Below, one piece after another: positions 32,614 through 43,184 of a stretch of DNA of 64,000 nt (position 1 is the first letter of the stretch; each line of letters starts with the position of its first letter). Both the position numbers and the translations under genes were made by a program. This DNA is from Variovorax sp. HW608 (GTDB lineage Bacteria > Pseudomonadota > Gammaproteobacteria > Burkholderiales > Burkholderiaceae_C), in the NCBI RefSeq assembly GCF_900090195.1, contig NZ_LT607803.1, positions 7,590,229 through 7,654,228 of the forward strand, read 5' to 3'. The notes beneath the pieces are model-generated. The model saw only the letters and a list, made by a program, of their open reading frames with translations. It had not been told where the DNA came from and searched no databases.

Positions 32614-34800
32614 CTATTTGGATTCGAACCGGGTCGCACCGTCCCAGTCCGGGTCTTTTGGCTGCAATGCCATTGAGGCTAATCGCTGTTCATAGAGCCG
32701 GTAAAGGACTTTTTTGGCATTCATGGCCATAAGGGGCGCAAGCATAGCTTGGCCGCGCTGCCAATCCTGCGCGCGGTAGGCCGAAAGCACCTCGTTCCAG
32801 CGCTCGAGCTCGTCCTGCCCGGCGGTTCCCGGCTCGTCCCCGACCCCGACGGGCGTGAAGATCCGCACCAGGTTGAGCTTGCCCTGGACCCGGACGCAAT
32901 CGAGCTCCTGCCAGACGAGCGACGGCGCGAGCGCCCGCGAGGCCTCGGTGGCGACGATCTCCACGCCGTAGTGCACCCCGAGGCCCTCGATGCGCGACGC
33001 GAGGTTGACCGCGTCGCCGACCACCGTGTAGCTGCGGCGGATGGCGGAGCCCATGTCGCCGACGCTCATGACGCCCGAATTGAGCCCGATGCCGACGTTG
33101 ATCTGCGGCCGGCCCGTGCCGCGATGGGCCTCGTTCAGCTCGCGCACCGCCGCCACCATGTCGATGGCTGCCCGGACGGCGAGCTCGGCGTGGTTCGGGG
33201 TGTCCACCGGCGCGCCCCAGAACGCCATGACGCAGTCGCCGATGTATTTGTCGACCGTTCCGCGGTGCGCACTGATGACCTCGGTCAGGCGGCTGAAGAT
33301 CACGTTCAGGAAATCCTGCAGGTCCACCGGCGCCATGTGCTCCGCCATCTGCGTGAATCCGCGCATGTCGCAGAACATCACGGTGAGCTCCCGGCTCTCG
33401 GCGCGCATGCTGTAGCGCCCGGGGTCGGCCTGCATTTCGGCGACCAGCTCGCGCGGCACGTAGCTGCCGAACAGGTTGGCCAGCCGCCGGCTGGCGCGGG
33501 CCTCGACCAGGTAGCCCCAGCTCATGTTGAGGCCGAAGGCCGCCGCGATCATGGCCAGCGTGGCGCCCAGGGGCAGCACGAGGTTCGCACGCGCGAAGAG
33601 CAAGGCATTGATGCCGACCACCACGGCGACGGTCAGCAGGGCGATCACCACCGCCCGCTGCGCCGTGCCGAGCGACAGTCCGAAGGCCAGGACGAGGCCG
33701 GCCAGGACCAGCACGATCGACTCGTAGCCCGCCGCATAGTCGGGAACGCCGTACAGCCGGCCATCGAGCAGGCCGGAAATGATGTTGGCATGCACTTCGA
33801 CGCCGGGAAAGGCCGCGCCTGCCGGCGTGGAGCGCAGGTCCTCCAACCCCGGTGCGCTGGCGCCGACCAGCACGATCTTGCCTTGCAGCTCGCCCGGCGC
33901 GAGCTCGCCGTGGATCACGTCGGCCGCCGGGATGTGCCGGAAGGAGCCGCCTGCGGCGCCGCCCGGGCCCCGATACGGAACCAGGATGCTGCCCGTGCCG
34001 TCCAGCGGAACCCGCACCTGCCCCGCGTCGTTCGCGAGCGCGAGCGACTGCAGCGGCGGTGCACCGCCCGGCGCGCCGCCCGGCGCGAAGACCGGCACCA
34101 GCGCGCGCGAATCCGTGGCCATGCGGAAGACGGCCAGCGCCAGCGACTCGTAGTAGCCGGGCTGCGCGACCTGCCCCGTATAGCGCGCGATCAGCGGCAC
34201 CGAACGGACGACCCCGTCCGGGTCGGCGTCGAGCAGCACATTGAGGAAGCCCGCCGCCGGGGCGCCCTGGGCCAAGGGCGGGATGCTTCCGACGAATCCG
34301 TTCCATCGCGTTGCGTATTCGCGGCTTTGCGGAAAGCTGTCCGGCAGCAGCACCGGCGCCGGCAGCCGCCCCCTCGATTGCGGCTCCTTGCTGCGCGTGA
34401 AGTAAAAGCCCAGCACCGCCGGCCGGCCGGCCAGGGCGCTCGCGAAGAGGGTGTCCGGATCATCGTGCGCGGGGAACGAATCCGGCTCGACGAACAGCAC
34501 GTCGAAGCCCAGCACATCCGCCTGCTGGCGATCGATCACTTCGGTGGCAAGCCGCGCCAGCTGGTCGCGGCGCCAGGGCCATTGCCCCAGTTGCTGCAGG
34601 CTCGCGTCGTCGATGTCGACGATCACGATGCGCGGATCGAGCGTCCGCGGCATCGTGGCGCGCAGGCGCGCGTCGTAGATGAAATGGTCGAGCGCGTCGA
34701 GGAAAGGCGATCGCCACCAGCCGCCCGCGTGCATGAGGGCGAGGACGACAGGCAGGAGCGTGATCGCGATCCGCGCCCAGTGCTGCCGCAGTGCGGTCAT
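32614..34800 (-). CDS. CHASE2-domain class III adenylate cyclase
   Basis: About 728 residues. An N-terminal membrane helix is followed by an extracytoplasmic CHASE2 sensor domain (about residues 30-350), three membrane helices (about 355-440) and a cytoplasmic class III cyclase domain. Metal-binding Asp478 lies in VMFCDMRGFT and Asp522 in DKYIGDCVMAFWG. Lys518, the Thr of YTVVGD and the Asn/Arg of VNLASRIE form the class IIIb adenine and transition-state set, so ATP is the likely substrate. A C-terminal helical extension follows. ATG 34800 is preferred; GTG 34812 is possible. It lies between the FHA and phosphodiesterase genes. Confidence 0.88.
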   Translation of the reverse strand: MTALRQHWARIAITLLPVVLALMHAGGWWRSPFLDALDHFIYDARLRATMPRTLDPRIVIVDIDDASLQQLGQWPWRRDQLARLATEVIDRQQADVLGFDVLFVEPDSFPAHDDPDTLFASALAGRPAVLGFYFTRSKEPQSRGRLPAPVLLPDSFPQSREYATRWNGFVGSIPPLAQGAPAAGFLNVLLDADPDGVVRSVPLIARYTGQVAQPGYYESLALAVFRMATDSRALVPVFAPGGAPGGAPPLQSLALANDAGQVRVPLDGTGSILVPYRGPGGAAGGSFRHIPAADVIHGELAPGELQGKIVLVGASAPGLEDLRSTPAGAAFPGVEVHANIISGLLDGRLYGVPDYAAGYESIVLVLAGLVLAFGLSLGTAQRAVVIALLTVAVVVGINALLFARANLVLPLGATLAMIAAAFGLNMSWGYLVEARASRRLANLFGSYVPRELVAEMQADPGRYSMRAESRELTVMFCDMRGFTQMAEHMAPVDLQDFLNVIFSRLTEVISAHRGTVDKYIGDCVMAFWGAPVDTPNHAELAVRAAIDMVAAVRELNEAHRGTGRPQINVGIGLNSGVMSVGDMGSAIRRSYTVVGDAVNLASRIEGLGVHYGVEIVATEASRALAPSLVWQELDCVRVQGKLNLVRIFTPVGVGDEPGTAGQDELERWNEVLSAYRAQDWQRGQAMLAPLMAMNAKKVLYRLYEQRLASMALQPKDPDWDGATRFESK

Positions 34801-34839
34801 TGCGGCCAGCACCCGCGCCTTGGGAGCGCGGCCGAAAGA

Positions 34840-35496
34840 TCAGCTGACGACGAACTGCATCCGCGTGCCGCCGAGCTCGAGCACGTCGCCGTCCTGCAGA
34901 GCGACGGCCTCGCTGCCGAGCGGCTCGCCGTTGAGCGCCGTGCCGCCGTCGATCGGCGCCACCACGTAGCCATGCAGGCGGCGGGTGACCGCGGCGACCG
35001 CCACGCCCGGCTTGCCGATGGTCGTGACGACCTTCTGCAGCGAGAGCTCGCGGCCGGCTCCGGTGCCGGAAAGAACGCGGATGACCGCGACGCCCGGCGT
35101 GGCGCCGCCCAGCGGGGCCTGCACGGTCGGCGCGGATGAAAGGGGAATCGGCCCCGAAGGCGCCGGAGGAACGACCGCGCGTGTCGCGGCGGGAGCGTCG
35201 GCAGCGCCCGAGGCGGCCACGTAGCGGATCTTGTACTTGCCGACCTCGATGACGTCGTTCTGCTCGAGGGCCTGCTTCTTGATCGGCCGCCCGTTGACGT
35301 AGGTGCCGTTGGTGCTGTTGAGATCTTCCAGGTAGACATCGCCGCCGATCATGTGCAGCACGGCATGTTCGCCGCTGATGGCGAGATTGTCGACAACGAT
35401 GTCGTTGTACGGCCGCCGTCCCAGCGTGGTGCGGTCCTTGGCGAGCGTCACCTCCTTGATGACGACGCCGTCGATCGAAACGATCAATTTCGGCAT
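34840..35496 (-). CDS. FHA domain protein with second, degenerate FHA-like domain
   Basis: FHA domains bind phosphothreonine peptides. Residues 20-90 of this 218-residue protein have all key positions: GRRPYNDI, SGEHAVLH and NSTNGTYVNG. A Pro/Ala linker follows (about 95-135), then a second beta domain (TTIGKPGVAVAAV, HGYVV, GGTALNGEPLG) that keeps the FHA outline but lacks the Arg and Ser/His binding residues. The start is preceded by AGGAG. It neighbours a PP2C phosphatase, a common partner, though no Ser/Thr kinase gene is in the window. Confidence 0.9.
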   Translation of the reverse strand: MPKLIVSIDGVVIKEVTLAKDRTTLGRRPYNDIVVDNLAISGEHAVLHMIGGDVYLEDLNSTNGTYVNGRPIKKQALEQNDVIEVGKYKIRYVAASGAADAPAATRAVVPPAPSGPIPLSSAPTVQAPLGGATPGVAVIRVLSGTGAGRELSLQKVVTTIGKPGVAVAAVTRRLHGYVVAPIDGGTALNGEPLGSEAVALQDGDVLELGGTRMQFVVS

Positions 35497-35556
35497 GGCC
35501 GACTCCTGGATATCCTTTTCTTGTTCACAGCGGCCCTTTTTTGGAAGTCCTTGTTA

Positions 35557-36366
35557 TTAAGCGGTGGTCTCGGGCACTCCTGCTCCACCGGCCCGGGCCA
35601 AAACAACGGAAATGTTATCCCGGCCACCATTTTCGTTCGCTGCTGCAACCAAAAGTGTTGCTTTTTCCGGGAGCGCGTGATCTTCCAATAAAAGTGTGAA
35701 AAGCTGCGCGTCCGAGACCATCTCGCTCAGGCCGTCCGAACATAGCAGATAGAGGTCGCCCGGTTGCACGGTGTGATCGTGCATTTCGAGCTCGACATGC
35801 CGCTCGATGCCGAGCGCACGGGTCACCAGATTGCGATGCGGCGACTGGGCCGCCTGCTGCGGCGTGATGGCACCCGCGTCGAGCTGCTCCTGCAGCAGTG
35901 AGTGGTCACGCGTGAGCAACTCGAGCTTTTCGCCGCGCTGCCGGTAGCAGCGCGAATCCCCGATGTGACCCACGATGACCCGCTGCGCGCCGAAGGTGGC
36001 GAGCACGAGGGTGGTCCCCATCCCCTGGAGCTGGACATTGGCAATGCCCGCCTCGAGGATTGCGGCGTTGGCCTCGTCGGTCCCCGCCTGCAGCGCACGA
36101 CGGATCGCCTTGGGATTCGCATGCGGCCCGGCGTGGGCGAGCCACCGTCCGAAGCTCGCCTGCAGCAGCGCGATCGCCATGCCGCTCGCCACCTCGCCGC
36201 CGTTGTAGCCGCCCATGCCGTCGGCCAGCAGGACCAGGCCCAGGGACGCATCGAAGGCAATCGTGTCTTCGTTGTTGGCGCGCACGCGGCCCGGGTCCGT
36301 GAGCGCGGCGAATTCCCACGTCAGCGCACCAGCCTCGACGGATGCGGGTGCGATCGTGTTCGACAT
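35557..36366 (-). CDS. PP2C-type Ser/Thr protein phosphatase
   Basis: A 269-residue phosphatase with all metal-site motifs: RVRANNEDT, LADGMGGYNGGEVA, GHIGDSRCY, LLCSDGLSEMV and GGRDNISVV. It dephosphorylates Ser/Thr on proteins; in type VI secretion and related systems this class (PppA/Stp1) opposes a PknA-like kinase. The start at 36366 (MSNTIAPASV) sits 20 bp after the terC2 stop; an upstream extension would read through that gene. No T6SS genes are visible in the window. Confidence 0.93.
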   Translation of the reverse strand: MSNTIAPASVEAGALTWEFAALTDPGRVRANNEDTIAFDASLGLVLLADGMGGYNGGEVASGMAIALLQASFGRWLAHAGPHANPKAIRRALQAGTDEANAAILEAGIANVQLQGMGTTLVLATFGAQRVIVGHIGDSRCYRQRGEKLELLTRDHSLLQEQLDAGAITPQQAAQSPHRNLVTRALGIERHVELEMHDHTVQPGDLYLLCSDGLSEMVSDAQLFTLLLEDHALPEKATLLVAAANENGGRDNISVVLARAGGAGVPETTA

Positions 36367-36386
36367 GGGTGTGCGGCTCCTCGGGA

Positions 36387-37076
36387 TCAGATGGCCAGCT
36401 TGCCGGTGTGGCCGCGCTTTTGCAGCCAGCGACCGGCGAGGACCACGACCATGGCGCCGGCCACCGCGCCGGCATAGTGAAGCCACGGATTCGCAGCCAG
36501 GACATCGCGCAGGATCGTATCGCTCACGATCGTCTCGCCGCCGACCCAGCCGATGAGGGCGGCGCCAAGCATGACGATGATCGGGAAACGTTCCATAAGC
36601 TTGATCATGAGCGTACTGCCAAAAATCACCAGCGGAATGCTGATGGCCAGGCCAAGGATGAGAAGCACCATGTTGCCCTGCGCTGCCGCGGCGACGGCGA
36701 TCACATTGTCCAGACTCATGACCAGGTCGGCCAGAAGAATAGTGCGCACGGCGGCCAACATCGTGCCGTATTGCTTGTCTTCGCCCTCGCCTTCGTCTTC
36801 TTCGCTGAGCAACTGCGTGCCGATCCAGAGCAGCAGGGCGCCGCCGACGATCTGCAGGTAGGGCAGCGCCAGCAACTTGGCCGCGACCACGGTGAGCAGC
36901 ACGCGCAGCACCACCGCGGCACCGGAGCCGAACAGCACGGCCGTGCGCTGCTGGTGCGGCGGCAGCGCACGTGCAGCCATCGCGATGACCACGGCGTTGT
37001 CGCCGGACAGGATGATGTTGATCCAGACGATCTTGAGCAGACCGATCCAGAAGTCCGTCGTTTGTAGAAATTCCAT
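36387..37076 (-). CDS. TerC family membrane protein, second paralogue
   Basis: A 229-residue protein of about seven membrane helices. It keeps both TerC cation motifs, LSGDNAVVIAMAA and MSLDNVIAVAAAA, but has an acidic cytoplasmic loop (SEEDEGEGEDK) longer than that of the paralogue at 14364. No yybP-ykoY riboswitch precedes it: only 28 bp separate the start from the sucCD terminator. It leads a five-gene operon with signalling genes. A divalent-cation export role is inferred from the family. Confidence 0.88.
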   Translation of the reverse strand: MEFLQTTDFWIGLLKIVWINIILSGDNAVVIAMAARALPPHQQRTAVLFGSGAAVVLRVLLTVVAAKLLALPYLQIVGGALLLWIGTQLLSEEDEGEGEDKQYGTMLAAVRTILLADLVMSLDNVIAVAAAAQGNMVLLILGLAISIPLVIFGSTLMIKLMERFPIIVMLGAALIGWVGGETIVSDTILRDVLAANPWLHYAGAVAGAMVVVLAGRWLQKRGHTGKLAI

Positions 37077-37104
37077 GTCTCGTATCCCACTGTTATTTTT
37101 GATT

Positions 37105-37136
37105 AAAAAAGCGCCCGCAACCTGAATTGCGGGCGC
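37105..37136 (-). terminator. sucCD terminator
   Basis: On the minus strand GCGCCCGCAA-TTCAGG-TTGCGGGCGC is followed by TTTTTTAATC. It lies 36 bp after sucD and just upstream of terC2, so the downstream operon needs a promoter here or depends on read-through. Confidence 0.92.
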
Positions 37137-37171
37137 TTTCGTTCTTGGGGTTCAGAACGCGAGCAACAAGC

Positions 37172-38065
37172 TCAGAGCAGCGCCTTCAGGCGTTTTGCCA
37201 GTTCCGAGAAGTTGCGGGTGACGGTGAAGCCGCATTCTTCCATGATCGCCAGCTTGGCGTCCGCGGTGTCGGCGCCGCCGGAGATCAGCGCGCCGGCATG
37301 GCCCATGCGCTTGCCGGGAGGCGCCGTCACGCCGGCGATGAAGCCGACCACCGGCTTCTTCATGTTTTCCTTGCACCAGCGGGCGGCGTCGGCCTCGTCC
37401 GGACCGCCGATCTCGCCGATCATGATCACGGCGTCGGTATCGGGATCGTCGTTGAAGGCCTTCATGACGTCGATGTGCTTGAGGCCGTTGATCGGGTCGC
37501 CGCCGATGCCGACAGCGCTCGACTGGCCGAGGCCGATTTCGGTGAGTTGCGCCACGGCTTCATAGGTCAGCGTGCCGGAGCGGCTGACCACGCCGATGCG
37601 GCCCTTGCGGTGGATGTGGCCGGGCATGATGCCGATCTTGATCTCGTCGGGCGTGATCAGGCCGGGGCAGTTCGGGCCGAGCAGCAGCGTCTTCTTGCCG
37701 CCGGCGGCTTCCTTGGCCTTCATCTTGTTGCGCACTTCGAGCATGTCGCGCACCGGAATGCCTTCGGTGATGCAGATCGCCATGTCGAGGTCGGCCTCGA
37801 CGGCTTCCCAGATCGCGGCAGCGGCCCCGGGTGGCGGCACGTAGATCACCGACACGGTCGCGCCGGTCTGCTGGGCGGCTTCCTTGACCGAGCCGTAGAT
37901 CGGGATGTTGAAGATCGACTCGCCGGCCTTCTTCGGATTCACGCCGGCGACGAAGCAGTTCTTGCCGTTCGCGTATTCCTGGCACTTCTCGGTGTGGAAC
38001 TGGCCGGTCTTGCCGGTGATGCCCTGCGTGATGACTTTGGTGTCTTTGTTGATGTAGATCGACAT
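37172..38065 (-). CDS. sucD: Succinyl-CoA synthetase, alpha subunit
   Basis: SucD carries the phospho-His of succinyl-CoA ligase, which makes ATP or GTP from succinyl-CoA in the TCA cycle. The 297-residue protein has the CoA-binding N-terminus (KVITQGITGKTGQFHT), the LLGPNCPGLI and SRSGTLTYE segments, and the phosphorylated His in GKRMGHAGALI. Length equals that of other alpha subunits (about 290). It follows sucC by 9 bp and forms an alpha2-beta2 or alpha-beta complex with it. Confidence 0.97.
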   Translation of the reverse strand: MSIYINKDTKVITQGITGKTGQFHTEKCQEYANGKNCFVAGVNPKKAGESIFNIPIYGSVKEAAQQTGATVSVIYVPPPGAAAAIWEAVEADLDMAICITEGIPVRDMLEVRNKMKAKEAAGGKKTLLLGPNCPGLITPDEIKIGIMPGHIHRKGRIGVVSRSGTLTYEAVAQLTEIGLGQSSAVGIGGDPINGLKHIDVMKAFNDDPDTDAVIMIGEIGGPDEADAARWCKENMKKPVVGFIAGVTAPPGKRMGHAGALISGGADTADAKLAIMEECGFTVTRNFSELAKRLKALL

Positions 38066-38074
38066 GACTGTTCC

Positions 38075-39235
<1,161 letters not shown>

Positions 39236-39422
39236 GAGGGTGTCTCTCGGAACGGAGGTTGGAGAACGGGAGAAATTTCGCTGTTGTCCACGGGCTACAG
39301 CGCCTGGCGGCGGGAGCGGCGGACAGCAGGCGACTGTATCATGGTGCGCCGCATCACGAGCTGACGCCTGTTTGCGGTCAATACGTAGTTACGCCAGCGG
39401 CACTTTCTCCAGAGGCTCCACC

Positions 39423-40346
39423 ATGCCCAAGGTCTTCATCGACGGCGAGGCCGGCACCACCGGCCTCCAGATCCGCGAGCGGCTCCAGAACATGCCGCAG
39501 GTCGAACTCGTGAGCATCGCGCCCGAGTTGCGAAAGGACGTGGCCGCCAAGCGCGAACTGATGGCCGGCGTCGACCTCGTGGTGCTGTGCCTGCACGACG
39601 ACGCGGCGCGCGAATCGGTGGCGCTGATCGATCAGCTCGAAGGCCGCCGCCCCAAGATCATCGACGCCTCGACGGCACACCGCGTGGCGCCGGGATGGGT
39701 CTACGGCTTCCCCGAACTCGCGGCAGGCCAGAAGGACGCCGTGGCCCGGGCCGAGCGCGTGGCCAACCCGGGCTGCTATGCGACGGGCGCCATCGCCATC
39801 GTCCGCCCGCTGGTCGACGCCGGGCTGCTGCCGCCCGGCCTGTCGATCGCGCTGCCTTCGGTGAGCGGCTATTCCGGTGGCGGGCGCACCATGATCGAGG
39901 CCTACGAAAAGGGCGAGGCGCCGCCCTACGAAACCTACGCGCTCGGCCTCAAGCACAAGCACATCCCGGAAATCATGCAGTACACCGGCCTGACCAAGCG
40001 CCCGGTGTTCATTCCCGCGGTCGGCAACTTCAAGCAGGGCATGCTGGTCCAGCTCCCGCTCCACCTGGACGACCTGCCGGACCGCCCGAAGGCCAGCGAC
40101 CTGCACGACGCGCTGGCGGCGCACTACGCGAAGAGCAACACGCCGGAGCAGTTCGTGAAGGTGCTGCCGCCCACGGCGGACGGCAAGCTCGAGGCGACCG
40201 CGCTCAACGACACCAACCAGTTGGAGATCCGCGTCTTCCCGAACGAAGACCACCGGCATGCGGTCGTCATCGCGCGTCTCGACAACCTGGGCAAGGGCGC
40301 CAGCGGCGCGGCGGTGCAGAACCTCAAGCTGATGCTCTCGCTCTGA
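39423..40346 (+). CDS. argC: N-acetyl-gamma-glutamyl-phosphate reductase, type 2 (short form)
   Basis: ArgC reduces N-acetylglutamyl phosphate to the semialdehyde with NADPH in arginine synthesis. The 307-residue protein is the short type-2 form. The nucleotide fold begins [20 protein letters not shown]. The catalytic Cys is in NPGCYATG and the conserved KHKHIPEI supplies the active-site His. The start follows CCAGAGG. It is not next to other arg genes. It converges with dppA (12 bp between stops). Confidence 0.93.
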   Translation: MPKVFIDGEAGTTGLQIRERLQNMPQVELVSIAPELRKDVAAKRELMAGVDLVVLCLHDDAARESVALIDQLEGRRPKIIDASTAHRVAPGWVYGFPELAAGQKDAVARAERVANPGCYATGAIAIVRPLVDAGLLPPGLSIALPSVSGYSGGGRTMIEAYEKGEAPPYETYALGLKHKHIPEIMQYTGLTKRPVFIPAVGNFKQGMLVQLPLHLDDLPDRPKASDLHDALAAHYAKSNTPEQFVKVLPPTADGKLEATALNDTNQLEIRVFPNEDHRHAVVIARLDNLGKGASGAAVQNLKLMLSL

Positions 40347-40357
40347 ACGCGGCTGCC

Positions 40358-41176
40358 TCAGCGGAGCATCGCTGACATCGCCGAGCAGCAGTTGATCATG
40401 CGCACCGCCGCTTCGACGGTGGGCGCATCGAAGCGCAGTTCCGTCGGCGCCACGCGCTCGAACGTCGGCCATTGGCAGAACAGGTCGGCCAGCGCGGGCG
40501 TCTGGGTCTGAAGATCCACGCGCAGCGGCGTCGCCAGCTTCAGCGGCCGCGCGTCGGCGCTCGAGGCGATCCCGGCGGCGACACCGGCGCGAACGGCATC
40601 GCAGGCGTGCGCGGGCGACAGCGACACGCCGCTGTTCTGCCCGGTCGCACGCTTGGTCTGCACGTAGGCCGCGTGCGGGAAGAGCGCGCGGTTTTCCTCG
40701 ATGAAGGCGTCGTCGCCGCTGGCCATCAGCACGGGTACGCCGTACTCGCCGGCCAGCGCGCCGTAGATGCCCGCCTCGCTCATCGGCTCGCCGTTGAACG
40801 CGACGCGCGCGAAGGCAAAGCTGTTGATGGTGTGCGCCAGGATGCCGCGGCCCTGGGCGCGCGAGTGGTAGCCGACCATGCACAGGCCGGCGACGCCCAG
40901 TTCCACGCCGGCCGCCATGCTCAGGTAGCGCGGCTTGCCCTGGATGACCTGGGCGCGAGCGTCCAGCATGTCGGGCAGCAGGTTGCGGAAGTCGCCATGC
41001 GAATCGTTGACGTAGACCTCGGCGGCCCCGGCCTCGAAGGCGCCGGCGATGGCCGCGTTGGCCTCCTCGGTCATGAGGCGGCGTGCGCGCTCGTACTCGG
41101 GGTTGCCGGAGCGCACCTGCTGCGCGTGGTAGACGCCGGCCACGCCCTCGATGTCGACGGAGATCAGGATCTTCAT
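40358..41176 (-). CDS. dppA: M55 family D-aminopeptidase DppA
   Basis: A 272-residue zinc D-aminopeptidase. The first metal ligands are Asp8 and Glu10 in SVDIEGVAG; VNDSHGDFRN and GYHSRAQG supply further conserved residues. In Bacillus, DppA releases D-amino acids from D-Ala-containing peptides and lies in a peptide-transport operon, as it does here. It is the last gene of the eight-gene operon, 7 bp behind dmpA. The absence of a signal peptide suggests action on imported peptides in the cytoplasm. Confidence 0.9.
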   Translation of the reverse strand: MKILISVDIEGVAGVYHAQQVRSGNPEYERARRLMTEEANAAIAGAFEAGAAEVYVNDSHGDFRNLLPDMLDARAQVIQGKPRYLSMAAGVELGVAGLCMVGYHSRAQGRGILAHTINSFAFARVAFNGEPMSEAGIYGALAGEYGVPVLMASGDDAFIEENRALFPHAAYVQTKRATGQNSGVSLSPAHACDAVRAGVAAGIASSADARPLKLATPLRVDLQTQTPALADLFCQWPTFERVAPTELRFDAPTVEAAVRMINCCSAMSAMLR

Positions 41177-41183
41177 GGGGGAC

Positions 41184-42263
41184 TCATGCAGAAGGTGGAT
41201 GGGCCGGGGCCGAGAAGGCATCGGCCGGCCAGCCCGCGAGCAGATCGGTGAGCGCGGGCCGCACATGGCCGTCGCGTCCGACGAAGGAACGCGCATGCCA
41301 CAGCGCATGCAGGATCGCCTGCTCGACGCTGTCGGCCACGGCCTGGAAGAATGAGTCGAGCCGCGCATCGTGCAGCAGCGCGACGGCCGGCATCGGAGAG
41401 TCGGGGTAGAGCGGCACGGTGTAGGCGGTGGAAAAGGCGAGCGCGATGTCGCCGCTGCCATGGCCGAACACCGAGCCGGTGCGCGCCAGGCCTGCGCCGG
41501 CACGCAGCGCGAGACGGCGCAACTGGCGCGCATCGAGCGGAGCATCGGTCGCGAGCAGCAGGATGATCGAGCCCTTCTCGGGCCCGGCGACGCCAGGCGT
41601 CAATTGCCCGGCCAGCTTCGGCCCCACCGCCTGCCCGGCGATCACCAGGTTCGCCAGCAGGCCGAAGTTGGACAACACGAGCGCGCCCACGGTGTACGGC
41701 CCGGCGCCCGGCATCTCGACGCGCCGCGAGGCCGTGCCGATGCCGCCCTTGAGCGCGAAGCTCGACATGCCGCGCCCGGCGCCCACCGAGCCCTGCGCCA
41801 CCGCCTTGCCGGCGGCGGCCCAGGCGGCGAGGTAGTCGGCTTCGCCCACCGCCATGCGCTGGATGTCGTTCAGGTAGCCGTCGTTGCACTCGAAGACCAG
41901 CGGGTTCACCGTGGGCAGGCCGCGCCCGCACTCCGGATGGCTCGCGATGCACCGGCGGATCTGCGCCGCCGCGACCGCGGGCACCGAGAAGGTGTTGGTG
42001 AGCGCGATCGGCGTCTCCAGCACGCCGAGCTCCTCGACCTGCACCAGCCCCACGCTCTTGCCGAAGCCGTTGAGCACCGCAACGCCGGCCGGCACGCGCT
42101 CTGCATAGGGATCGCCCGCATGGGGGCGCACCACGGTCACGCCGGTGTGCACGTCGCCGTCGTCGAGCGTGGCATGGCCGACCGTCACCTCGGCCACGTC
42201 GGTGATGGCGTCGCGCGGCCCCGAAGGCAATGCGCCGATGCGCGGGACCGCTTGTGTCGTCAT
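41184..42263 (-). CDS. dmpA: P1 family aminopeptidase (DmpA/BapA-like)
   Basis: A 359-residue Ntn-hydrolase-like peptidase. The precursor should self-cleave between Gly231 and Ser232 in [15 protein letters not shown], exposing Ser232 as nucleophile. Other conserved parts are [15 protein letters not shown] near the N-terminus and GIGTASR. Family members (DmpA, BapA) remove N-terminal D-residues or beta-amino acids from peptides. The ATG overlaps the gsiD stop by 4 bp. With dppA and iaaA it gives the operon three hydrolases for non-standard peptide bonds. Confidence 0.9.
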   Translation of the reverse strand: MTTQAVPRIGALPSGPRDAITDVAEVTVGHATLDDGDVHTGVTVVRPHAGDPYAERVPAGVAVLNGFGKSVGLVQVEELGVLETPIALTNTFSVPAVAAAQIRRCIASHPECGRGLPTVNPLVFECNDGYLNDIQRMAVGEADYLAAWAAAGKAVAQGSVGAGRGMSSFALKGGIGTASRRVEMPGAGPYTVGALVLSNFGLLANLVIAGQAVGPKLAGQLTPGVAGPEKGSIILLLATDAPLDARQLRRLALRAGAGLARTGSVFGHGSGDIALAFSTAYTVPLYPDSPMPAVALLHDARLDSFFQAVADSVEQAILHALWHARSFVGRDGHVRPALTDLLAGWPADAFSAPAHPPSA

Positions 42264-43177
42264 GCCTTGTCGATCTTGGGATCGAGCGCGTCGCGCAGGC
42301 CGTCGCCCAGCACGTTGAAGGCCAGCACGGTCAGGAAGATCGCGATCGCGGGGAACAGCGCGACGTGCGGCGCATTCACCATGTCGGCACGCGCCTCGTT
42401 GAGCATCGCGCCCCACTCCGGCGTCGGCGGCTGCGCGCCCATGCCCAGGAAGGAGAGGCTCGCCGCCGTGATGATCGACGTGCCCACGCGCATCGTGAAA
42501 TAGACGACGATCGAGGAGACCGTGCCCGGCAGGATGTGCCGCAGCACGATGGTGCGGTCCGGGGCGCCGATGCTGCGCGTAGCCTCGATGTAGGTCAGGT
42601 TCTTCAGCACCAGCGTATTGCCGCGCACCAGGCGCGCGAAGGCCGGCACGCTGAACACCGACACCGCCACCACCACGTTGGTCATGCTGCTGCCCAGGAT
42701 GGCGACCACGCCGAGCGCCAGCAGGATGCCGGGGAACGCGAACAGCACGTCGGAGATGCGCATCACGATGCGGTCCCACCAGCCGCCGTAGTAGCCGGCC
42801 AGAAGGCCCGCCGCGGTGCCGACCAACGCGCCCAGCACCACGGACAGGAAACCCGCGGCCAGCGAGATGCGCGCCCCCATGAGGATGCGGCTGAAGATGT
42901 CGCGCCCTAGCGGGTCGACGCCGAACCAGTGCTCGAGCGAGGGCCCGGCGTTGATGCGGTCGTAGTCGAAGAAGTTCTCGGCGTCGTACGGCACGATCCA
43001 CGGCGCCAGCACGGCCACCAGCACCAGCAGGATGACCAGCACCAGCGCACCGAGCGCCACGTGCTGCTTGCGGAACTTGCGCCAGAACTCGCTCCACGGC
43101 GTGCGCACCGTGGCAGCGGCCGTGTCGACGGGCGCGGCGCCCGGGCCGGAATTGCCGTTGGCGGGAACAGTGCTCAT
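42260..43177 (-). CDS. gsiD: Glutathione/peptide ABC transporter permease GsiD
   Basis: A 305-residue inner-membrane permease with about six helices, an N-terminal OppC-like segment, and the ATPase-contact EAA loop at [40 protein letters not shown] is typical of DppC/GsiD proteins. It pairs with GsiC, 7 bp upstream, to form the pore. Substrate naming as glutathione follows the iaaA-gsiABCD gene order of E. coli; other di- or oligopeptides are possible. Confidence 0.9.
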   Translation of the reverse strand: MSTVPANGNSGPGAAPVDTAAATVRTPWSEFWRKFRKQHVALGALVLVILLVLVAVLAPWIVPYDAENFFDYDRINAGPSLEHWFGVDPLGRDIFSRILMGARISLAAGFLSVVLGALVGTAAGLLAGYYGGWWDRIVMRISDVLFAFPGILLALGVVAILGSSMTNVVVAVSVFSVPAFARLVRGNTLVLKNLTYIEATRSIGAPDRTIVLRHILPGTVSSIVVYFTMRVGTSIITAASLSFLGMGAQPPTPEWGAMLNEARADMVNAPHVALFPAIAIFLTVLAFNVLGDGLRDALDPKIDKA

Positions 43178-43184
43178 GGCCGGC

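Noticed and set aside
32614..32640. GGTTCGAATCC near the cyclase end, resembling a tRNA T-arm
   Set aside because: It lies in codons for the last residues of the cyclase and has no tRNA cloverleaf around it.
35557..37076. Type VI secretion signalling locus (PP2C plus FHA)
   Set aside because: No tss genes or PpkA-like kinase in the window; the neighbours are a cyclase and a transporter.
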